A stretch of 64,000 nucleotides of DNA, taken from the NCBI GenBank assembly GCA_905182225.1, contig CAJJAJ010000009.1:1-64000 (forward strand). The letters run 5' to 3'. Of this stretch, positions 50,924 to 60,175 are shown piece after piece (positions within the stretch are counted from its first letter, which is position 1; each line of letters starts with the position of its first letter). The notes under the pieces were generated by a model. That model was not told the origin of the DNA. It saw only the letters and a program-made list of their open reading frames with translations, and did no database searches. Source of the stretch: an uncultured Aquiluna sp. Lineage in GTDB: Bacteria; Actinomycetota; Actinomycetes; Actinomycetales; Microbacteriaceae. Position numbers and translations under genes: made by a program.

Positions 50924-50929
50924 AAACTA
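50924..50929 (-). promoter_or_regulatory. -10 box for leaderless ftsK transcript (candidate)
   Basis: Minus-strand TAGTTT, six bases before ATG 50917. The -35 is not recognisable. The bases between (TTCCTC) cannot act as a ribosome-binding site. Confidence 0.45.
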
Positions 50930-50952
50930 GCAATCTATTTGGTGATTTGGGC

Positions 50953-52635
50953 TTAGGCGGGGCGCGAAGAATAAACAACGATTGGGATAATCATTGGCTT
51001 GCGACGGTGTGCTCTGGCAACCCAGGAACCAACTGTTTTACGAATTACCTGCTGAAAGCCATAGGTGTCTCTGACGCCGTCGGCCGCGGCACGCATCAGT
51101 GCAGTACGAACCTCCGGGAGAATGTCGTCAAACACGTCATCCTCTTCGGCATAGGCTCGAGCCTTGATCTCTGGGCCTTCAACAATTTGTCCGCTTGCCT
51201 TGTCAACAACGACAAAGATGGAAATGAAGCCCTCTTCAGCCAATATCCTGCGGTCCTTGAGGTCATCTTCGGTAATCTTGCCAACGGTCTTGCCGTCAAC
51301 GTAGAGCATGTCACAGGCCACTCGACCAACTATTTCGCAGATCCCGTCGGCCATGTCGATTACGGCGCCGTCTTCAGCCAATAACGTTCGCTCCACGGGA
51401 ACTCCGGTCTTAATGGCGAGGTCAGCGTTTGCTTGCAGATGACGGAACTCGCCGTGAATCGGCAGTACGTTTTTCGGCTTCAAGATGTTGTAGCAATAAA
51501 GAAGTTCTCCGGCTGCCGCGTGACCAGAAACATGAACTTTGGCGTTGCCCTTGTGGACAACGTTGGCGCCAATCTTGGTGAGCCCGTCGATGACGCGGTA
51601 GACGGCGTTCTCGTTGCCTGGAATCAGTGAGCTTGCGAGCAAGACTGTATCGCCAGGTCCGATTTGAATTTGGTGATCCTGTCTAGCCATTCTTGAAAGC
51701 ACAGCCATCGGTTCTCCCTGGCTACCGGTGGACATGAAGACCAACTTGTTATCCGGATAGTTTCCAGCTTTTCGAATATCTACTATCTGCCCATCTGGAA
51801 CCTTCAAAAACCCAAGGTCAGCGGCGATGGTCATGTTTCGCACCATACTGCGGCCTACGAAAACAACCTTGCGATTATTCGCGAGCGCCGCATCGATAAC
51901 CTGTTGAACTCTGTGGACGTGTGAGCTAAACGATGCAACTACGACTCTTCCAGGGGTCTTAGCAATAACGTTCTCAATAACTGGCCCAATGTCGCGCTCA
52001 AGCGGTGTGAAGCCCGGGACATCGGCGTTGGTACTGTCGACCATAAATAGATCGAGCCCTTCTTCGCCAATCTTCGCGAACGCCCGAAGATCGGTGAGCC
52101 TGCCATCCAGTGGTAGCTGATCCATCTTGAAATCTCCGGTCGCAAGAACTGTGCCAGCGACACTCCGGATTATCACGGCCAAGGAGTCTGGGATTGAATG
52201 GTTTACTGCAACAAACTCAAGCTCGAAAGGCCCCATTCGCTCTATTTGCCCGGCGGCGACAGTATGAGTCAACGGTGCAATACGGTGCTCTTTTAGTTTC
52301 GCCTCAAGGAATGCGAGGGTCAAAGTGGAACCCAAGATCGGTATGTCTTTTTTATGACGGAGAAGATACGGCACTCCCCCAATGTGGTCTTCGTGCCCGT
52401 GCGTGAGAACCATCCCTACGATGCGATCCAGTTTGTCTTCCAGGTAACTAAAGTCAGGAAGAATTACATCTACTCCGGGCTGAGTCTCCTCAGGAAACAA
52501 CACACCGCAATCGACGATCATGATTTGCTTATCGAGCTCGAAAACGGTCATGTTTCGACCGATCTCTCCTAAACCACCAAGTGGAATGATTCTCAGAGTA
52601 CCCGGCTTGAGTGCCGGTGGAGCATGCAGCTCCAC
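50953..52635 (-). CDS. rnj: ribonuclease J
   Basis: 560 residues. Metallo-beta-lactamase core with the HxHxDH motif THGHEDHIGG (His79, His81, Asp83, His84), GDFKMD, and the beta-CASP motifs including STGSQGEP and HVSGHA. RNase J has 5'-3' exonuclease and endonuclease activity in mRNA and rRNA processing. The start is GTG at 52635, sharing a base with the dapA stop (TAGTG); the dapA-rnj pair is typical of actinobacteria. Confidence 0.96.
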   Translation of the reverse strand: MELHAPPALKPGTLRIIPLGGLGEIGRNMTVFELDKQIMIVDCGVLFPEETQPGVDVILPDFSYLEDKLDRIVGMVLTHGHEDHIGGVPYLLRHKKDIPILGSTLTLAFLEAKLKEHRIAPLTHTVAAGQIERMGPFELEFVAVNHSIPDSLAVIIRSVAGTVLATGDFKMDQLPLDGRLTDLRAFAKIGEEGLDLFMVDSTNADVPGFTPLERDIGPVIENVIAKTPGRVVVASFSSHVHRVQQVIDAALANNRKVVFVGRSMVRNMTIAADLGFLKVPDGQIVDIRKAGNYPDNKLVFMSTGSQGEPMAVLSRMARQDHQIQIGPGDTVLLASSLIPGNENAVYRVIDGLTKIGANVVHKGNAKVHVSGHAAAGELLYCYNILKPKNVLPIHGEFRHLQANADLAIKTGVPVERTLLAEDGAVIDMADGICEIVGRVACDMLYVDGKTVGKITEDDLKDRRILAEEGFISIFVVVDKASGQIVEGPEIKARAYAEEDDVFDDILPEVRTALMRAAADGVRDTYGFQQVIRKTVGSWVARAHRRKPMIIPIVVYSSRPA

Positions 52636-53615
52636 TATCTGGTGGTCCCAGCTACCTTGGGCAGCGCACCGCCAGCAGCGGCATTTCTATCGGGACGGAA
52701 GTTATCAAAACTCAAGCCAGGTACGCTTTCAACCTGGTCAATACCGGATTCAATTGCAGCAGCCTCACTGTCCTCTGGACCCACGAGTGGCAACCGGACT
52801 CTTGGTGAACCAATAAGCCCTAAGCCGTGCAGCACATACTTCGCGGCCACTGTGCCCGGAACATGGTTCATCACTGCTCGCTGCAACGGCTCAAGGGCGT
52901 TATGCACCTTGAGGGCGGCGTGAAAATCATTTGCATTGGTGGCATCGATCATTTCCCGGTAAGCATGCGGGGCAATGTTCGCAGTTACTCCAATGAGGCC
53001 GGTAGCACCTACTGAAAGATGCGGTAACGCGTAGGAGTCATCTCCTGAGAAATACATCAAACCTGTTTCCAGCATCAGCCTTGAGACCTGTGCGAGGTCG
53101 CCCTTGGCATCCTTGACCGCAACAATATTTGGGTGCTTGGCTGCTCTATGAAAAGTGTCATATCCAATTGCGACCCCAGTGCGACCAGGAATGTCATAGA
53201 GAATCACCGGAAGATCGGTTGCATCGGCGATCATTCGAAAGTGGGTGAGAATTCCAGCCTGAGTCGGCTTGTTGTAATAAGGCGTGACTATCATCACTCC
53301 ATCAGCTCCGGCTTTTTCACTGGCCTTATAAAGCTGGATCGCATGGGCGGTCTCGTTGGATCCTCCGCCAGTGATGATCTTGGCTCGGCCCGCCGCCACA
53401 GACTTGCCAACTTTCACAAGCTGAAGCTTCTCCACATCAGTGAGAGTCGATGTCTCACCGGTGGTACCGGTGATGACAATGCCGTCGGCTCCGTTTGAAA
53501 TGACGTAGTCCATGTGTTTTTCGGTTGCGTCCCAATCGACCTCACCATCGTGAGTCATTGGCGTGACAAGTGCCACCAGCACTTGCCCAAAAACGTCGCG
53601 TTCCTTTATAACCAT
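52635..53615 (-). CDS. dapA: 4-hydroxy-tetrahydrodipicolinate synthase
   Basis: 326 residues, (beta/alpha)8 aldolase class. GTTGETSTL (pyruvate binding), the Tyr in ILYDIPGRTG and the Schiff-base Lys in IVAVKDAKGD are all present. It condenses pyruvate with aspartate semialdehyde at the start of DAP/lysine synthesis. It has a C-terminal extension of about 25 residues (NFRPDRNAAAGGA...). ATG 53615 has TAGGCT six bases upstream. Confidence 0.97.
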   Translation of the reverse strand: MVIKERDVFGQVLVALVTPMTHDGEVDWDATEKHMDYVISNGADGIVITGTTGETSTLTDVEKLQLVKVGKSVAAGRAKIITGGGSNETAHAIQLYKASEKAGADGVMIVTPYYNKPTQAGILTHFRMIADATDLPVILYDIPGRTGVAIGYDTFHRAAKHPNIVAVKDAKGDLAQVSRLMLETGLMYFSGDDSYALPHLSVGATGLIGVTANIAPHAYREMIDATNANDFHAALKVHNALEPLQRAVMNHVPGTVAAKYVLHGLGLIGSPRVRLPLVGPEDSEAAAIESGIDQVESVPGLSFDNFRPDRNAAAGGALPKVAGTTR

Positions 53616-53621
53616 CCCGAT

Positions 53622-53627
53622 AGCCTA
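53622..53627 (-). promoter_or_regulatory. -10 box for leaderless dapA transcript (candidate)
   Basis: Minus-strand TAGGCT ends six bases before ATG 53615, in the 32-bp gap after thyX. No strong -35 or Shine-Dalgarno is visible. Confidence 0.5.
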
Positions 53628-53647
53628 TCGTTCGAGGAACAGGGAGC

Positions 53648-54376
53648 CTACGGAGCGACTCGACCGTTCTCATTGAACGACTCATAGCTCAGTGGCATCA
53701 ACTTGGCCCAAGCATCTTCCATCTTCTCCGCGCACATCTCTATTTCCCGCTGCGGAAACGATGGGAAGTGCGTGCCTTCGCGTTTGGTGCGAAGCGACAG
53801 GAAATTCATTAGAGCTCGAGAATTCATGGTCACATACATGCTGGAGTAGATATTTACCGGCAAAACAATTCTGGCAACCTCGCGGGCGACTCCGGCCTCC
53901 AGCATGCGCTGATATGACTCGTAGGCGGCACGTGTGATTGCCTGTGTCTCCTGGACCACCAGAGCAGTCTGCTCAACGGTTCCATCCTCAAAATCATAGG
54001 CACCGGGCTTTCCAACCTGAACCAGTTTGCGCTCGGGGCCTGGGACATAGAAAACCGGCTGCAGTTCGCGGTAGCGACCAGATTCCTCGTTATAGCTGGC
54101 GATTCGGTGCCTCATGAACTCGCGGAAAACAAAAATAGGAGCCTGAACGTAAAAAGTCATTGAGTTGTGCTCAAAAGGAGAGCCGTGTCTATCTCGCATG
54201 AGGTAGTTAATCAAGCCCTTATCGCGCTTTTCAACCTCGGCGCCAGATTGCATAGCGCTCTCAAGAGTCTGCTCTCCTTGAGTTGAAACCCTGGCAGCAA
54301 ACAGCACGTCGGCATCTTGAGCACTTGATCTCACAAGCTCAACGGTCACATCGCTGCGGAATTGAATTTCGGTCAT
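53648..54376 (-). CDS. thyX: flavin-dependent thymidylate synthase ThyX
   Basis: 242 residues. The ThyX motif RHRxxSxNEESGRY is complete at 89-102 (Ser94 included). It makes dTMP from dUMP with FAD and methylene-tetrahydrofolate. thyA is not in the window. The thyX-dapA-rnj order is conserved in actinobacteria. ATG 54376 has TAGGGT six bases before it; the same AGGG could also act as a ribosome-binding site. Confidence 0.97.
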   Translation of the reverse strand: MTEIQFRSDVTVELVRSSAQDADVLFAARVSTQGEQTLESAMQSGAEVEKRDKGLINYLMRDRHGSPFEHNSMTFYVQAPIFVFREFMRHRIASYNEESGRYRELQPVFYVPGPERKLVQVGKPGAYDFEDGTVEQTALVVQETQAITRAAYESYQRMLEAGVAREVARIVLPVNIYSSMYVTMNSRALMNFLSLRTKREGTHFPSFPQREIEMCAEKMEDAWAKLMPLSYESFNENGRVAP

Positions 54377-54382
54377 CTGATA

Positions 54383-54388
54383 ACCCTA
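54383..54388 (-). promoter_or_regulatory. -10 box for leaderless thyX transcript (candidate)
   Basis: Minus-strand TAGGGT ends six bases before ATG 54376. A conventional reading, with AGGG as Shine-Dalgarno, cannot be excluded. Confidence 0.4.
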
Positions 54389-54443
54389 AGCCCGTCCAAA
54401 AGTAAAAAAGCGCAACACTCCGCATTTTTGCCTTTGAGTCACC

Positions 54444-54449
54444 TACGCT
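54444..54449 (+). promoter_or_regulatory. -10 box for the thioredoxin gene (candidate)
   Basis: TACGCT ends seven bases before GTG 54457. No ribosome-binding site or clear -35 is seen, which again fits a leaderless transcript. Confidence 0.4.
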
Positions 54450-54456
54450 TTCCTAA

Positions 54457-54897
54457 GTGGACTCGACAATCGCCCTTTCAATCGCCCTAATCGTTGTGGC
54501 AACGCTGGCTGGACTCGTCTACCGCTTTTTCCGAGGTCGTGGACATAGCGTCTCAGGAGCTCAATGCATCAAGCTTGAAAAACTCAAGATCCTCAAGGAC
54601 GGCGAAGAAATAACCAAGTTCGGTAAAGAAGCCACGGTGGTTTTGTTTTCCACTGAATACTGTGGCCAATGCCCAGCGGTTAGAAGTTCACTTGCAAAAC
54701 TCGAGCACCGAAAGGGTGGGCTTTTATTTATTGAAGTCGACATCACCCACAGGATAAACCTGGCTGCACAATTCAACATAAGCCAGACGCCAACAGTGTT
54801 TATCCTAAATCCGGCCGGCGAGATTCGCTTCCGGATTGGTGGGACACCAAAACCGACAACCATCGAAACTGAATTAAAGAAACTAGGAGTGAAATGA
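54457..54897 (+). CDS. membrane-anchored thioredoxin-like protein
   Basis: 146 residues. One N-terminal membrane segment (about 4-24) is followed by RFFRGRGH, then a thioredoxin fold with active-site CGQC at 69-72 and the cis-Pro in ISQTPTVFIL. The basic residues after the segment suggest an N-out, C-in topology with the redox domain in the cytoplasm, but this is not certain. It overlaps the DUF4395 gene as ATGA, and the two probably work together. The start is GTG at 54457. Confidence 0.85.
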   Translation: MDSTIALSIALIVVATLAGLVYRFFRGRGHSVSGAQCIKLEKLKILKDGEEITKFGKEATVVLFSTEYCGQCPAVRSSLAKLEHRKGGLLFIEVDITHRINLAAQFNISQTPTVFILNPAGEIRFRIGGTPKPTTIETELKKLGVK

Positions 54898-55331
54898 CCA
54901 CCGACAATCACGTAGACCCACGAGGACCAAGATTTGGCGCCGCTATCACCTCGGTGTTATCCCTAATAGCTTTTTACCTAAGTCTTTCCAACCAATCGCT
55001 TGCCTACGCAATAGTTGTAGCGCTGGGAGTGCTTTTCACCTGGTCGCTAGTTTCCCCAAGTACACACCCATATGGTTGGTCATTCGCCAAATTTATTCGG
55101 CCTAACTTGGCTGCCCCCAAAGAACTAGAGGACCCGAGGCCACTGAAATTTGCTCAGCAAGTCGGACTGGCGTTTGCACTTCTTGGAGTTATTGGTGGCA
55201 TCTTTAGCGCGCCGCTAATAACCGTTTCAGCAGCATTTATTTTTATTGCGGCTTTTCTGAATGCCTTTTTTGGACTGTGCCTCGGTTGCCAGCTCTATCT
55301 ACTGATCCGCAGAGTCGGGATTATTCGCTAA
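54894..55331 (+). CDS. DUF4395 membrane protein with CxxC motif
   Basis: 145 residues, about four membrane segments. It carries the DUF4395 features: DPRGPRFGAAIT near the start, a central hydrophilic loop with FIRPNLAAPKELEDPRP, and the C-terminal FGLCLGCQLYLL with Cys129 and Cys132. The CxxC at the membrane edge and the coupled thioredoxin suggest thiol exchange across the membrane; this is inference. The 3' end overlaps the convergent TPR gene by 33 nt. Confidence 0.82.
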   Translation: MTTDNHVDPRGPRFGAAITSVLSLIAFYLSLSNQSLAYAIVVALGVLFTWSLVSPSTHPYGWSFAKFIRPNLAAPKELEDPRPLKFAQQVGLAFALLGVIGGIFSAPLITVSAAFIFIAAFLNAFFGLCLGCQLYLLIRRVGIIR

Positions 55332-55751
55332 CAGGATCGCTTTTCTGATCGCCGCTCGGGCATTCTTACGCTCTCCGGCAGCGTCATGAGCTTCTCCCAG
55401 CTGAAACCAAAGGCTCCAGTTTTCCGGGTCCTTAGTAACTGCATCTTGAATTCGCTCCAGCTCTTTACTGGCGGACTCCTTGGTGGCTCTCCCGCTCGCC
55501 CGAAGTTCAAGATCTAACCCCGGGATATCTAGCGCAATTAACCGCCTTGAGAGCCGCTGGGCCTTCAGGCCAAATTGCAGCTCAGCGAATAGCGCCCAGA
55601 GCGCTACCAGCGGCAGCACAAGAATCGCCAAACCCATGGCAATAGCAATGAGGCTTGGCTCCTGAAGCAAGATGATGCCCCTGCCGAGCAAGGTCAAAAC
55701 ATAGAAAATTGTCAGGGCCAGCATTAAGCCGACCCATATTTTGGTAATCAT
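55299..55751 (-). CDS. membrane protein with TPR-like C-terminus
   Basis: 150 residues. Two membrane segments (about 4-24 and 34-56) and a C-terminal helical part with a TPR-like repeat (DPENWSLWFQLGEAHDAAGERKNARAAIRKAILL). I do not recognise a named family; similar genes follow dapB in actinobacteria. The ATG at 55751 overlaps the dapB stop as ATGA. Confidence 0.75.
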   Translation of the reverse strand: MITKIWVGLMLALTIFYVLTLLGRGIILLQEPSLIAIAMGLAILVLPLVALWALFAELQFGLKAQRLSRRLIALDIPGLDLELRASGRATKESASKELERIQDAVTKDPENWSLWFQLGEAHDAAGERKNARAAIRKAILLANNPDSADQ

Positions 55752-56473
55752 TTGCCGAGAACGTTTTCCAGGCCAACAGTCAAGCCGGTTGCGGTTTGCG
55801 CGAACTCAATTGATCGAAGGATCCCAAGAGAGTAGGCCCGCGGAGAAGACACATCGTGTGAAATAACAAGCTGCTCGCCCTCGGCACCAAAAATTGTGTC
55901 CTGCTTGGCAGAAATGCCCTTCTGACGCAGGGAGTGAATAACTACTCCCGCGTGAACTTCTCCTCTTCCAGGTTGTCCAAACCCGGGAATTAGATGCTGT
56001 GGCAAGTCTTTTCTAGCCTCGGCAATCAACTCAGCAGTTCGGATTGCAGTGCCGGAAGGTGAATCAACTTTTTGCTCGTGGTGAGCTTCGAGGATCTCTA
56101 TCGAGTCAAAGTACTTGGCCGACATCGCAGCGAAGCGCTGAGCAAGCATCGAACCAACCGAAAAGTTGGGCACCACTATAACGGCCGACTTGGGGTTTGC
56201 TTTCAGGGCCTTTTCTAAAACCGCTAGCTTCTGCTGGCTCCAGCCAGATGTTCCAACCACGGTTCTTAGACCACTCTCAATTGCGAACAGAACCAGTGAT
56301 TCAGAAACGGCCGGGTTAGTAAAATCAAGCACAACGTCGGCGCCCAGCATCTGCTCCATGGGTGACGAGGAGTCCAGAGCGGAATGCAGCTTTAGATTGC
56401 TGTCTGCATCGATTACTTGCTTGGCAAGAGCTCCCATTCGACCGGTGGCTCCGAGTATTGAAACATGAATCAT
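55748..56473 (-). CDS. dapB: 4-hydroxy-tetrahydrodipicolinate reductase
   Basis: 241 residues. Rossmann motif GATGRMGALAK at the N-terminus; the DapB signature EAHHEQKVDSPSGTA holds the catalytic His and Lys. It reduces the DapA product. It starts ten bases after the M16 peptidase gene stop. Confidence 0.96.
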   Translation of the reverse strand: MIHVSILGATGRMGALAKQVIDADSNLKLHSALDSSSPMEQMLGADVVLDFTNPAVSESLVLFAIESGLRTVVGTSGWSQQKLAVLEKALKANPKSAVIVVPNFSVGSMLAQRFAAMSAKYFDSIEILEAHHEQKVDSPSGTAIRTAELIAEARKDLPQHLIPGFGQPGRGEVHAGVVIHSLRQKGISAKQDTIFGAEGEQLVISHDVSSPRAYSLGILRSIEFAQTATGLTVGLENVLGK

Positions 56474-56483
56474 GTTAGAAAAC

Positions 56484-57800
56484 CTATCCAGCTAATTGTT
56501 TGAGTGCTTCTAAGTTAGGCCCAACCGCAACTAGAGCGGAACTATTTGCAGCGATTCGAGCAGCGACGGTTTGTATCTCCGAGATGTCAACCTGCTGGAA
56601 GCGCTGCAGTATTTGTTCGGTAGACAAAAACTCTCCGCTGCCGATTTCGGCAGACAATAGCCGGTTCATTCTTGCCAGCGAGCTTTCGTAGCGAAGCGCT
56701 AACCCTCCGGTAAGTGAACCAAGAGCCAAATCAAACTCTTCGCGGGTAACTCCGTGCTCGGCAATCGAATCGAGCCCGGATTTCATTAGCTGGGTCACTA
56801 AAGTAGCGTTTTCAGGACTGGTTCCTGCATAGAGCCCAAAGTAACCGGCATCGGCATACCCTTGCTGATACGAGTAGGTCGAATATGCCAATCCGCGTTC
56901 TTCTCTGATTTCTTGATAAAGCCTTGAGGACATTCCTCCGCCCAGGATGCTGCTCATCAAACCAAGCGCATACCTGTCCTTGTCCATGCCCTTGATGCTC
57001 TGGTATCCAAGCAGGAGATTCGCCTGCGAAAAATCATGATCCAAGTTGGTGAATGGAATAGTTTTAGGCATCTCAAAAGCCATTTGAGAACGTCGCTCAT
57101 TTGGATTTGCCTCGGCATCTGACCAGCCGACCTTTTCAAGCTCTTGCTGAACCAGCTCGACTAGAGCTTCGTGTGAGACTCCCCCGGCAGCTGTTACCAC
57201 AAGGTTCTGCGGAATATAGTGCTGGCGGTAATGCTCGATAACCTGCTCACGTGTCACAGCAAGGATTGTTTCCTTAGTGCCACCAATTGGTCTACCAAGT
57301 TCATGATCGGGCAACAGGGCACTTGCCAATGCCTCATGAGCCAAGTCCTCGGGATCATCCTCACCCATGGCGAGCTCCTCGAGGATTACAGTCCGCTCAA
57401 CATCAAAGTCGTGCTGCCCAATTTTTGCCGAAGTGAACATGTCAAGGATTACATCTAGCGCCAGTGGCAACGCTGAATTCATCACCCGCGCGTAGTAGCT
57501 GGTGTATTCCTTGGCAGTTGCGGCGTTCGAAGATCCGCCAACCGAATCGAATGCCACGGAAATGTCTTTGGCATTTCTTCGGGAAGTTCCCTTGAACAAC
57601 AAGTGCTCAAGAAAATGCGTGGAGCCAAATGTTCCGGGTAGCTCATCTCTGGAGCCGACCGCTACCGAAGCCGCTATTGCGACAGACGGTGCTCCGGGGA
57701 TTTCCTCGCTTAAAATGCGAACACCGCTAGGCAGCACGGTCCTGCAAATCCGTGATGCCTCAGCGGTGAAATCGCTTGAGTCTAAAAGACCTAGCTTCAA
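56484..57800 (-). CDS. M16-family zinc peptidase
   Basis: 438 residues. The inverted zinc motif HFLEH is at 62-66, with the distal Glu in EELAMGEDDPEDLAHEAL. A second, inactive half completes the clam-shell fold. The pnp-M16-dapB order is conserved in actinobacteria (PepR in mycobacteria). The substrate is unknown. The start is TTG at 57800, three bases after the pnp stop. Confidence 0.92.
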   Translation of the reverse strand: MKLGLLDSSDFTAEASRICRTVLPSGVRILSEEIPGAPSVAIAASVAVGSRDELPGTFGSTHFLEHLLFKGTSRRNAKDISVAFDSVGGSSNAATAKEYTSYYARVMNSALPLALDVILDMFTSAKIGQHDFDVERTVILEELAMGEDDPEDLAHEALASALLPDHELGRPIGGTKETILAVTREQVIEHYRQHYIPQNLVVTAAGGVSHEALVELVQQELEKVGWSDAEANPNERRSQMAFEMPKTIPFTNLDHDFSQANLLLGYQSIKGMDKDRYALGLMSSILGGGMSSRLYQEIREERGLAYSTYSYQQGYADAGYFGLYAGTSPENATLVTQLMKSGLDSIAEHGVTREEFDLALGSLTGGLALRYESSLARMNRLLSAEIGSGEFLSTEQILQRFQQVDISEIQTVAARIAANSSALVAVGPNLEALKQLAG

Positions 57801-57803
57801 CTA

Positions 57804-60008
57804 TTACTCTTCGCCCGCTGCGTCATCCTCAACAACAGGTGCGAGTGACAACTTGCCTCGGTCATCAACCTTGGTGATTTCAACCAAGACTTTTTGACCG
57901 ACGGTCAGGACATCCTCGACATTTTCAACGCGCTTGCCAGCCGAAAGCTTCTTGAGCTCGGAGACGTGCAACAGTCCGTCCCTGCCTGGCATTAGCGATA
58001 CAAATGCACCGAATGTTGCTAGCTTCACGACGGTTCCTAGGAAACGCTCACCAATTTCTGGCACGTGTGGGTTAGCAATCGCGTTGATGGCAGCCTTGGC
58101 TGCATCAGCGCTTGGTCCGTCAACTGCACCGATGTAGACGGTTCCGTCGTCCTCGATGGAGATGTCAGCGCCAGTGTCTTCCTGAATCTGGTTAATCATC
58201 TTGCCCTTTGGCCCGATAACTTCACCGATCTTGTCGATTGGAATCTTGACTGCGATAACGCGAGGTGAGTACTTAGACAGCTCATCTGGCTCGTCGATAG
58301 CTTCCGCCATGACGTCCAAGATGAACAAGCGAGCTTCCTTGGCCTGCGTAAGCGCCTTAGCTAGCTCTGCGGATGGGATTCCATCCAGCTTTGTGTCCAA
58401 CTGAATCGCGGTGATGAAGTTGCGAGTACCGGCGACCTTGAAGTCCATGTCGCCCAGTGCGTCTTCAGCGCCGAGGATGTCAGTTAGTGCCGCGTACTGA
58501 GTCTTGCCATCAACGGTGTCCGTAATCAAGCCCATCGCGATTCCAGCAACTGGAGCGCGCAATGGCACACCGGCGTTTAGAAGTGCGAGAGTCGATGCAC
58601 AAACAGAACCCATTGAGGTTGATCCATTCGAGCTAAGAGCCTCTGAAACCTGACGAATTGCATACGGGAACTCATCACGTGCTGGTAGGACTGGCATTAG
58701 AGCCCGCTCTGCCAAGGCACCGTGACCAATTTCGCGACGCTTAGGCGTGCCAACACGACCAGTCTCACCGGTTGAATATGGTGGGAAGTTGTAGTGGTGC
58801 ATGTAGCGCTTCGACTTCTCTGGAGTTAGAGCATCAAGCTGCTGCTCCATCTTCAGCATGTTCAGCGTCGTGACACCCAAGATTTGGGTCTCGCCTCGCT
58901 GGAAAATTGCTGAGCCATGGGTCCTAGGTATTACTCCAACTTCGGAGTCGATTAGACGGATGTCGCTTAGTCCACGACCGTCGATTCGGATTCCCTCTTT
59001 TAGAACCCTGGTGCGCATTGCCTTCTTGGCCACTGACTTGTATGCGGCTGAGAACTGAGCCATGTCTTCTTCACTTAGCTTTGCAGCTAGTGCTTCCTTG
59101 ACGCTGGCCTTCAGTGCATCGTCAGCATCCTGACGCTCTTGCTTGTCGGCAATCTGGTAAACCTTCGCGACCTCGGCTCCGGCAGCTTTTTCAACAGCTG
59201 CTAGCACCTCGTCGGTGTATGGCAAGAACACTGGGTAGTCAGCGGTTGGCTTTGCAGCCTGCTTGGCGACATCGTTCTGTGCTCTAACTAGTTCCTTGAT
59301 AAATGGCTTTGCAGCTTCAAGTCCCTGAGACACGATTTCTTCGCTCGGCGCAACAGCGCCACCGGCAATTAGATCCCAGCTGTTTTCAGTCGCTTCTGCT
59401 TCAACCATCATGATCGCAACATCGTCGCCGTCAATAACTCGACCGGCAACAACCATGTTGAACACAGCGTTTGCAAGCTGTGAGTGCTTAGGGAAAGCAA
59501 CCCACTGGCCATCAATTAGTGCCACGCGAACACCGGCTACTGGGCCAGAGAATGGCAATCCAGCTAGCTGAGTGGACATTGAGGCTGCGTTGATAGCAAC
59601 TACGTCGTAAAGCTCATCCGGCTCGATCGACATAACTGTTACGACAACCTGAATTTCGTTGCGCAAGCCGTCAACAAATGAAGGCCTAAGCGGCCTGTCG
59701 ATCAAGCGACATGCCAAGATTGCGGCGGTGGATGGGCGACCCTCACGACGGAAGAATGAGCCCGGAATTTTACCCGCGGCATACATGCGCTCTTCAACAT
59801 CAATTGTGAGTGGGAAGAAATCGAAGTGATCCTTCGGTGCCTTTGAGGCTGTGGTGGCCGAGAACAACATGGTCTCGTCATCAATGTAGACAACCGCTGC
59901 ACCAGCTGCTTGCTGGGCTAGTCGTCCGGTTTCAAAACGCACAACGCGCTTTCCGTACTTTCCGTTGTCAATAACGGCTTCTGCGAATTTAATCTCTGGG
60001 CCTTCCAT
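57804..60008 (-). CDS. pnp: polyribonucleotide nucleotidyltransferase (PNPase)
   Basis: 734 residues. Two RNase PH domains, the second with the catalytic region ([17 protein letters not shown]), are followed by KH ([23 protein letters not shown]) and S1 ([24 protein letters not shown]) domains. PNPase degrades RNA 3'-5' with phosphate. The ATG at 60008 has a strong AAGGAGG. A structured leader with a terminator-like hairpin precedes it, so expression is probably controlled in the leader. Confidence 0.98.
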   Translation of the reverse strand: MEGPEIKFAEAVIDNGKYGKRVVRFETGRLAQQAAGAAVVYIDDETMLFSATTASKAPKDHFDFFPLTIDVEERMYAAGKIPGSFFRREGRPSTAAILACRLIDRPLRPSFVDGLRNEIQVVVTVMSIEPDELYDVVAINAASMSTQLAGLPFSGPVAGVRVALIDGQWVAFPKHSQLANAVFNMVVAGRVIDGDDVAIMMVEAEATENSWDLIAGGAVAPSEEIVSQGLEAAKPFIKELVRAQNDVAKQAAKPTADYPVFLPYTDEVLAAVEKAAGAEVAKVYQIADKQERQDADDALKASVKEALAAKLSEEDMAQFSAAYKSVAKKAMRTRVLKEGIRIDGRGLSDIRLIDSEVGVIPRTHGSAIFQRGETQILGVTTLNMLKMEQQLDALTPEKSKRYMHHYNFPPYSTGETGRVGTPKRREIGHGALAERALMPVLPARDEFPYAIRQVSEALSSNGSTSMGSVCASTLALLNAGVPLRAPVAGIAMGLITDTVDGKTQYAALTDILGAEDALGDMDFKVAGTRNFITAIQLDTKLDGIPSAELAKALTQAKEARLFILDVMAEAIDEPDELSKYSPRVIAVKIPIDKIGEVIGPKGKMINQIQEDTGADISIEDDGTVYIGAVDGPSADAAKAAINAIANPHVPEIGERFLGTVVKLATFGAFVSLMPGRDGLLHVSELKKLSAGKRVENVEDVLTVGQKVLVEITKVDDRGKLSLAPVVEDDAAGEE

Positions 60009-60019
60009 GGCCCCTCCTT

Positions 60020-60175
60020 ATGTATCTGCGCAGCGCAAAGCCCGCTTCACTTTCAGTGAAGTTTCGTGCGCGCTAGAGGTCGGACCTTGCCCGATGAAGT
60101 GCTGATCGTCAGTAAAAAACTCTGGGTCTGGACCCAGAAACTTCCACCGAAGACCCGCCTTCTAATCCTCGTTGT
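60020..60175 (-). ncRNA. pnp 5' leader RNA, likely the Actino-pnp motif
   Basis: A structured, non-coding leader upstream of pnp in an actinobacterium is what the published Actino-pnp motif describes; I infer membership from position and structure, not from an alignment. Near the gene it has a seven-pair hairpin CTTCACT-GAA-AGTGAAG (60043-60059) flanked by AGCGC/GCGCT arms. Further upstream lies the terminator-like hairpin described separately. Confidence 0.6.
60114..60138 (-). terminator. intrinsic terminator-like hairpin within the pnp leader
   Basis: Minus strand TCTGGGT-CCAG-ACCCAGA, then G and six T (60114-60119). This is a textbook intrinsic terminator, yet it lies between the rpsO terminator and pnp. 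An upstream GGGTCT (60151-60156) can pair with AGACCC (60124-60129) and disrupt it. It may be an attenuator of pnp or a backup stop after rpsO. Confidence 0.7.

Noticed and set aside
52700-53500. Plus-strand open frames within dapA and other long plus-strand shadows over minus genes
   Set aside because: They are antisense to clearly recognised genes, with poor codon use and no family resemblance.
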